Of a stretch of 5,974 nucleotides of DNA, positions 1 to 4,600 are shown piece after piece; position 1 is the stretch's first letter, and each line of letters begins with the position of its first letter. The DNA is taken from assembly GCA_017936205.1 (NCBI GenBank), contig JAGBGB010000005.1, forward strand, positions 1-5,974, written 5' to 3'. The notes beneath the pieces are model-generated. The model did no database searches. It had not been told where the DNA came from and was given only the letters and a program-made list of their open reading frames with translations. Position numbers and translations under genes: made by a program. This DNA comes from Oscillospiraceae bacterium (lineage in GTDB: Bacteria > Bacillota > Clostridia > Oscillospirales > Oscillospiraceae).

Positions 1-1
1 G

Positions 2-58
2 CATAAGCTAAACTGTCTGCCACCGGCAACTTACCGTAGCTTATTGGAGGCTGCCTAA
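2..58 (+). CDS. C-terminal tail of an IS3-type transposase (5' truncated by window)
   Basis: An open frame enters from the left edge (codons begin at position 2) and stops at TAA 56-58. Its 18 residues read HKLNCLPPATYRSLLEAA. This matches the usual end of IS3-family OrfB/DDE transposases, where a YN..R segment is followed by a K-L-x-G-L-x-P-x-x-Y-R motif just before the stop; here the visible part is KLNCLPPATYR. The protein would be the catalytic integrase-like subunit that moves the insertion sequence. Supporting context is the terminator and IS-like terminal repeat immediately downstream. The catalytic DDE residues are outside the window, so intactness cannot be judged. Eighteen residues is a small basis, so the assignment is moderate. 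Confidence 0.5.
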   Translation, partial: HKLNCLPPATYRSLLEAA

Positions 59-91
59 AAGAAAACCAGGACCTCATTTCTGAGATCCTGG
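57..91 (-). terminator. Rho-independent terminator for the leftward diaminopropionate lyase transcript
   Basis: Positions 66-91 form a hairpin with a 6-bp outer stem (CCAGGA/TCCTGG), one C-A mismatch, a 4-bp inner stem (CTCA/TGAG) and a TTTC loop as read on the plus strand. Read on the minus strand, the stem is followed directly by TTTTCTTTTAGG (65 down to 54), a normal intrinsic-terminator T-tract. It lies about 77 bp beyond the stop of the leftward gene, with no other gene between. The hairpin appears to belong to the IS end, so it was probably recruited by the lyase gene rather than native to it. Confidence 0.7.
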
Positions 92-116
92 AGAAACAAT
101 TTTTTGTTTTTTCATC
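66..116 (+). terminator. Same hairpin acting as terminator for the IS transposase
   Basis: The hairpin at 66-91 begins 7 bp after the transposase stop. On the plus strand it is followed, after a short AGAAACA linker, by two T-runs at 99-112 (TTTTTTGTTTTTT). The linker makes this direction less canonical than the minus one, where the T-tract abuts the stem. With poly-A/poly-T on both sides, the site is best seen as bidirectional. Confidence 0.5.
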
Positions 117-141
117 TGTCTACTTGACAGGGAGCAGTTCA
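117..141. repeat. Putative right terminal inverted repeat of the IS3-like element
   Basis: The 25 bp ends in GGGAGCAGTTCA at 141, so the outward-facing end begins TGAACTGCTCCC on the minus strand. It contains a small internal dyad, TGTC (117-120) and GACA (126-129). IS3-family ends are usually 20-40 bp, start with TG and lie just past the transposase gene, as here. The partner repeat is outside the window, so this rests on resemblance and position. Confidence 0.45.
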
Positions 142-168
142 TTTGAGTCAGCCTCCTTGGCTTACGGC

Positions 169-1413
169 TTATTCTTGGATCTGGAACCGAGTGGGAACAG
201 GGTTCTTGCCGTCCCACAGGATGCGACGGAATTCGATGGGGTCGGTATTTCCTTCTGTATTGATCATGAAGATCTGGGAATTTTCATCCAGCTTCAGAAC
301 ATTCTTCAGCTCCTCATCGATCTCATCAGTGCACAGTGCGAAGAGAGTACCCAACGGAAGGGCTCCGCTTTCTCCGCTGATAACAATGGGATCACCGTGG
401 AGGGGACACCCCAGAATACGCATACCACGGGCAGCAACATTGTCAGGTGCCTGAATAAAAATATCTGCATTGTTCTTCAGGATGTCGAAAGCAATGGGGG
501 AGGGCTCGCCACAAGCTAAGCCTGCCATAATCGTTGCCAGATCTCCTTCTACAGTGTGGCATTTGCCATCTCCCGCCGCAATGGACTCATAGATGCAGGC
601 AGCCTGATCCGGCTCTGCCACAATGAACAGGGGAGGATCATTGGGGAACAGTGCGCTGTAGAAGCCTACAACTGCAGCTGCCAAAGCACCGACACCGGCT
701 TGGACGATCACATGAGTGGGCTTCACGATGCCCATACCGGAGAATTGCTCCTGAGCCTCCAACAGGATGGAGGTATAGCCCTGCATGATCCATGTGGGGA
801 TCTCCTCGTAGCCCTCCCAAGAGGTGTCGGATACCACATACCAGCCATTCTTCTCCGCATCTGCGGCTGCCTGACGGACAGCATCATCATAGTTGCCTTG
901 CACAACTGTGACTTCGGCACCGAAACGCTTAATGGCATCGATACGGGGCTGGCTGGTTTCGCTGTGGACATAGATCTTACAGGGGTGATTCAGCTTCTGG
1001 CATGCCCATGCAAGACCACGACCATGGTTGCCGTCTGTTGCGGAGCAGAACACCACATCTCCCAGAGCATCATGGCATTCCTTGCTGAGCAAATACTCAT
1101 AGCTGAGATCCTCGTCTTCCTTTCCTAAGAGCTGCTTGACCAGTCGATAAACAGCATAAGAACCGCCCATGACCTTAAAGGAGCTCATGTGCAGACGCAG
1201 TGATTCGTCCTTCACATAGATACCGCCAACACCTAAAAGCTGGGAAAGATTGGGCAGTGCAGCCAGAGGGGTCATATGGTAGTTAGGGATCTGACGATGG
1301 AATCTCCGTGCATCCCATGCACGCTCCATAGGGAACATTTCCTTTGCTTTAGAGGGGTCCTTCCGGGACGTATCTCCGTTGTTGTGGATGATGTACTTGA
1401 ATTCATTTTTCAT
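169..1413 (-). CDS. dpaL: Diaminopropionate ammonia-lyase (PLP-dependent)
   Basis: A cytosolic fold-type II PLP enzyme of the DpaL/YgeX family, which splits 2,3-diaminopropionate into pyruvate and two ammonia. The protein is 414 residues against 398 for E. coli YgeX, so it is full length. Visible motifs are the PLP-binding lysine K80 in SSFKVMGGSYAV, SATDGNHGRG at 124-133 with D127, the family signature SDTSWEGYEEIPTWIMQGY at 195-213 with D196, the glycine-rich cofactor loop QAGVGALAAAVVG at 238-250, and SGESGALP near 346-353. K80, D127 and D196 correspond to catalytic K77, D120 and D189 of E. coli, with small offsets. The ATG at 1413 is chosen because AAGGAG lies 7 bases upstream; an upstream in-frame ATG at 1446 lacks a comparable site. 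The gene appears to be transcribed alone, divergent from the surface-protein gene. Related lyases such as threonine dehydratase share the fold but lack the long WEGY...PTWIMQGY signature. Confidence 0.95.
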   Translation of the reverse strand: MKNEFKYIIHNNGDTSRKDPSKAKEMFPMERAWDARRFHRQIPNYHMTPLAALPNLSQLLGVGGIYVKDESLRLHMSSFKVMGGSYAVYRLVKQLLGKEDEDLSYEYLLSKECHDALGDVVFCSATDGNHGRGLAWACQKLNHPCKIYVHSETSQPRIDAIKRFGAEVTVVQGNYDDAVRQAAADAEKNGWYVVSDTSWEGYEEIPTWIMQGYTSILLEAQEQFSGMGIVKPTHVIVQAGVGALAAAVVGFYSALFPNDPPLFIVAEPDQAACIYESIAAGDGKCHTVEGDLATIMAGLACGEPSPIAFDILKNNADIFIQAPDNVAARGMRILGCPLHGDPIVISGESGALPLGTLFALCTDEIDEELKNVLKLDENSQIFMINTEGNTDPIEFRRILWDGKNPVPTRFQIQE

Positions 1414-1420
1414 AACGCTT

Positions 1421-1426
1421 CTCCTT
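1421..1426 (-). promoter_or_regulatory. Ribosome binding site of dpaL
   Basis: The minus strand reads AAGGAG followed by 7 bases and then ATG at 1413. This places translation initiation at 1413 rather than at the in-frame ATG 33 bases upstream. Confidence 0.85.
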
Positions 1427-1454
1427 AGAATCTGTTTGTAGCTCAAGTTTTTTA

Positions 1455-1490
1455 ACTATAACATAATATTTCATCTTTATCAAGTGGCAA
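1455..1490 (-). promoter_or_regulatory. Candidate sigma-70-type promoter(s) for dpaL
   Basis: Two overlapping minus-strand candidates are visible. One has -35 TTGCCA (1490-1485), a 16-base spacer and -10 TATTAT (1468-1463). The other has -35 TTGATA (1483-1478), a 17-base spacer and -10 TATAGT (1460-1455). Each has one or two departures per hexamer from consensus, so the gene would be expressed more weakly than its divergent neighbour. Which is used cannot be decided from sequence. Confidence 0.5.
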
Positions 1491-1525
1491 AACAGCTAAA
1501 ATATGTTTAATATGCTCACTGAGAA

Positions 1526-1554
1526 TTGACAGTCTTTGCTTTTACTGGTATAAT
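1526..1554 (+). promoter_or_regulatory. Perfect-consensus housekeeping promoter with extended -10
   Basis: TTGACA at 1526-1531 and TATAAT at 1549-1554 are separated by exactly 17 bases. TG at 1546-1547 places a TGn extension directly before the -10. Transcription would start near 1561, leaving a leader of about 29 bases before the ATG at 1590. It faces the large surface-protein gene. Every element matches the vegetative sigma factor optimum. Confidence 0.9.
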
Positions 1555-1575
1555 ATGGTTGGATTATATTATATT

Positions 1576-1580
1576 GGAGG
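1576..1580 (+). promoter_or_regulatory. Ribosome binding site of the GDPD surface protein
   Basis: GGAGG lies 9 bases before the ATG at 1590 and perfectly matches the anti-Shine-Dalgarno core. It fixes the start and fits the signal peptide that begins at that codon. Confidence 0.9.
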
Positions 1581-1589
1581 TTGAATATT

Positions 1590-1661
1590 ATGTTTAAACG
1601 GATTCCGATTCTTCTTTTGGCTTTGATCCTTCTTCTGCAGCTGTCTCCTGTAGCAGCCGCA
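1590..1661 (+). other. Signal peptide (residues 1-24)
   Basis: The start MFKR gives a positive N-region, followed by the hydrophobic core IPILLLALILLLQLSPV, then AAA before YPAP. Cleavage by signal peptidase I after residue 24 is the likeliest choice. No cysteine lies at the cleavage region, which argues against lipidation. The protein is therefore exported through Sec. Confidence 0.9.
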
Positions 1662-4600
1662 TATCCTGCACCGAGTCATGGCGCACAGGATGGGATCAGC
1701 AAGTTTGAGAAGGAGATCCCCATGTCTTTTACCCATAGGTCTGCGTGGAGATTGGCACCGGAGAATTCTCTGCCTGCTATCTACCATTCTATTGCTATGG
1801 GCATCGATGCGGTAGAAGTGGATGTGATGCTGAGCAAGGACGGCGTTCTTGCCTTGATGCACGATACTACCATCGACCGCAATGTTGTGGGCTATACAGG
1901 GAAGGTTGCGGATTATAACTGGTCACAACTGAAATCCATGCCCCTGCGTCCCGAACAGGGTGGCAGCGGAACTACAAAGTTCACCATGACCGCAACTCAG
2001 GCGAAGATCATGAACACCCTGCCAAATTATGCATCCCATTATGGGAAGGCTGCTGCTTCCGGAGATACCGTCAATGTAGCTCGCTTTGACGATTGTCTGG
2101 ATCTCATGGCGATTCATGGTCCCAGAACTATGGTCACGATTGATAAATGCAGCTCTCAGGCTGTTTTCGTAGCCTGCTATAAGCTCCTTCGTGAGAAGGA
2201 TATGCTTGGGAATGCGTACTTTAAGATCTCTCAGAGTGTATCTACCCTAAATACTTGGGCTACAGCGGCGGCGAACGCTTGGAACACAGCCTATCCCTCT
2301 GATAAGATCACTCAAGCGGATGTAAAGAACAGCATTATCTATATGCATGTTATGGGCACACCCAATGAGTCTACTCTGCAGGCGCATCTGAATAACGGCA
2401 CTTATCTGAAGGCGGTGGAGGTTACCTATAACGCCACCAATGCTGCCAACTGCGAGAGCCTGATCACCGGCTCCTTCGATGCCTTCTGCGACAAGAATAA
2501 TATTGCACTGTATTGTTCTACCATCAGCACCGGTGGATGGAGTGGCGGCAGACCTGATAGTGAGAAAACATGGGCATATATGCTTGGGATCGGCTTTGAC
2601 GGCATCCAGACGGACAGAGCCAGCGAGTTGGCTGACTATCTGTATGATTATAATCGTCAGAGAGCTTCCAGCGAAACCATTCAGGCAGAGAGCTTCCAGA
2701 ATATGAGCTCTGTGGATGCTTATTTCTCCCTGCCCTTAGAAGCGGATTCCTCTATGAACAAGGTGGTCAACAACTTGCGTAACGGGGAATGGCTGGAATA
2801 TCGGAATATCTTCTTTAACGGGAAAGAGTATCAGCTCCGGCTTGGTGTTCGTGGTCTTTTAAAGGGTGCTACTCTAAAGTTCTATATAGATTCCGTTTCC
2901 AGCGGAAACCTGATCGGGACCTATACTCTTGCTGCTGATTCTGCCATTGGGGTGAAGACCATCAATTTAAGCAAGACCATCCCTGCCGGAGAGCATAAGC
3001 TGTTTGTTCAGGCATCCGGCACAGCAGGAAAGGATCTCGCCAATCTGGACTACTTCGGCTTCGTTCGTGATGCGGAATATTTGTATTTTGATTATACCAA
3101 TACCTCCAAGGATCAGTCTCGCTATAACAGGAAGACTTATGGAAATGTAAACTATGACCTGGCTACCAGCTGGTTTACTCCCGGTGGCAGAACTGACGGC
3201 ACTGTTGTTGCAGATGGCAACATCAGCATTACCGTTAAGGCAGAAGATACTACGACCTATCATTATATCGAGACCGGCACTTATTGGGAAAATCACCCTC
3301 TGAACTATACAGCGGGTCCCGAGGATGTATGTCAGGTTCGTCTGAAGATCGATAATGCGGTTTCTTCAAAAACAAACGGATACGGCGAATTCATTCTGTT
3401 CTATGGGGTAGACAAGTCTGAGATCAACAGTAAGTCTGTCCGTGTGGCGTTTAAAATGTCTGATGTGGTAGACAAGGGCTTTGTTTCCTACACCATTCCT
3501 ATGGATGCCAACTGGAAGGGAAACATTACTTCCATCCGTCCCTTTGTCAACCAAATTCAGAATGCTTCAGGCAAGCGGGCAAAAATCACGTTCGACTACA
3601 TATACATTGGTCCTAAATCCTGGATGCCTGAACAGAATCATTTGTATTTTGGCTTTGATAATACCAACACAGACCAGATGCGCTATAATACACGGCCTTA
3701 TGGGGGATTGAACTTTGATCTTGCATCTAACTGGTGGTACCAGAGCTCCAGAACCACACCTCCTTCCATTTCTGATGGTGCAATCAGCTTTACGGTTCTT
3801 CCCTCGGATTCTACGAAATATCATTACATTCAATCCAGTAAGAACAATACAGTTGCTCAGTATCCCTTGCATTTTACTCCCGGAGATAAGGATTGCTGTC
3901 AGGTTAGGTTGAAGATCGACGATGCAGTATCTACCGACACAGACGGGAAAACCGCTGAGTTCAACTTGTTCTATGGATATGGAGATCTGGCACCCGGCGA
4001 GCAGCGGAATGACTCCAAGAGCTTTGATCTGACGAAGGTCGTAAATAAAGGATATTTTACACTTCTGTTCCCCATGGACTCCTCTTATTATCTGGATGCG
4101 GAACAGATCACAACCATCCGACCCTTTGTAAATAAAATCAATTCTGCTCCCGGCAAGAATGCCACCGTAACCATCGACTATGTATATGTAGGTCCTATGG
4201 AATCTGTGCCTGAACCGGACAATCTTCTGTTCCATTTTACAAATACGGATACGGACATTGCCCGTTACAGTAGCCACAGCTACGGATACCGGAATTTTGA
4301 CCGTCCTACAGAGGCGTTCTGGGGAACCAATGCCACTGCACAGGGGGAAGGGACGAATTACACCAACTTCTCCATCGATAATGCAGCGGGTACAGCGATC
4401 GTCAAGGTTGGCGATGACCTGGAGGGAGAGAAGCAGCCCGGCCCCAAGTTCATGACCTCTACAGCATACGGAGTATTCCCGTGGAACGGCAGAGGGGGAT
4501 ACGCACCTCTGAACTACAGACCTACTAAGGCAGAATACTTCCAGATCCGCTTCAAGCTGGATAATGTTGTGGATACAGGCGACAATACGATCCAACTGGA

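Larger units (their letters stand above)
1..141 (+). mobile_element. Right end of an IS3-like insertion sequence (partial)
   Basis: This stretch combines a transposase-like C-terminal tail ending at 58, a hairpin terminator at 66-91, and a terminal sequence at 117-141 whose outer end reads TGAACTGCTCCC inward on the minus strand, so the element would finish in the 5'-TG...CA-3' form typical of IS3-family elements. The left part of the element and its other inverted repeat are outside the window, so neither the pairing of the ends nor a target duplication can be verified. The boundary at 141 is inferred from the CA dinucleotide and the resemblance to IS3-type ends. The calls support one another, but each is short. 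A decayed remnant is possible. Confidence 0.5.

Noticed and set aside
3..44. Inverted repeat ATAAGCTA (3-10) and TAGCTTAT (37-44) with a small inner TGCC/GGCA dyad.
   Set aside because: It lies inside the apparent transposase coding tail, has no T-tract and a poorly pairing middle, so it is probably fortuitous.
124..129. TTGACA on the plus strand resembling a -35 box.
   Set aside because: No -10-like hexamer lies 16-18 bases downstream, no plus-strand gene follows, and the sequence is better explained as part of the IS terminal repeat.
556..1128. A 190-codon plus-strand frame.
   Set aside because: It is antisense to dpaL, whose active-site motifs and ribosome binding site are clear; no independent evidence supports it.
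1414..1446. Upstream in-frame ATG for dpaL that would add 11 residues (MSYKQILRRSV).
   Set aside because: AAGGAG sits within this extension, 7 bases before the ATG at 1413, and the longer start leaves little room for the promoter candidate at 1455-1460.
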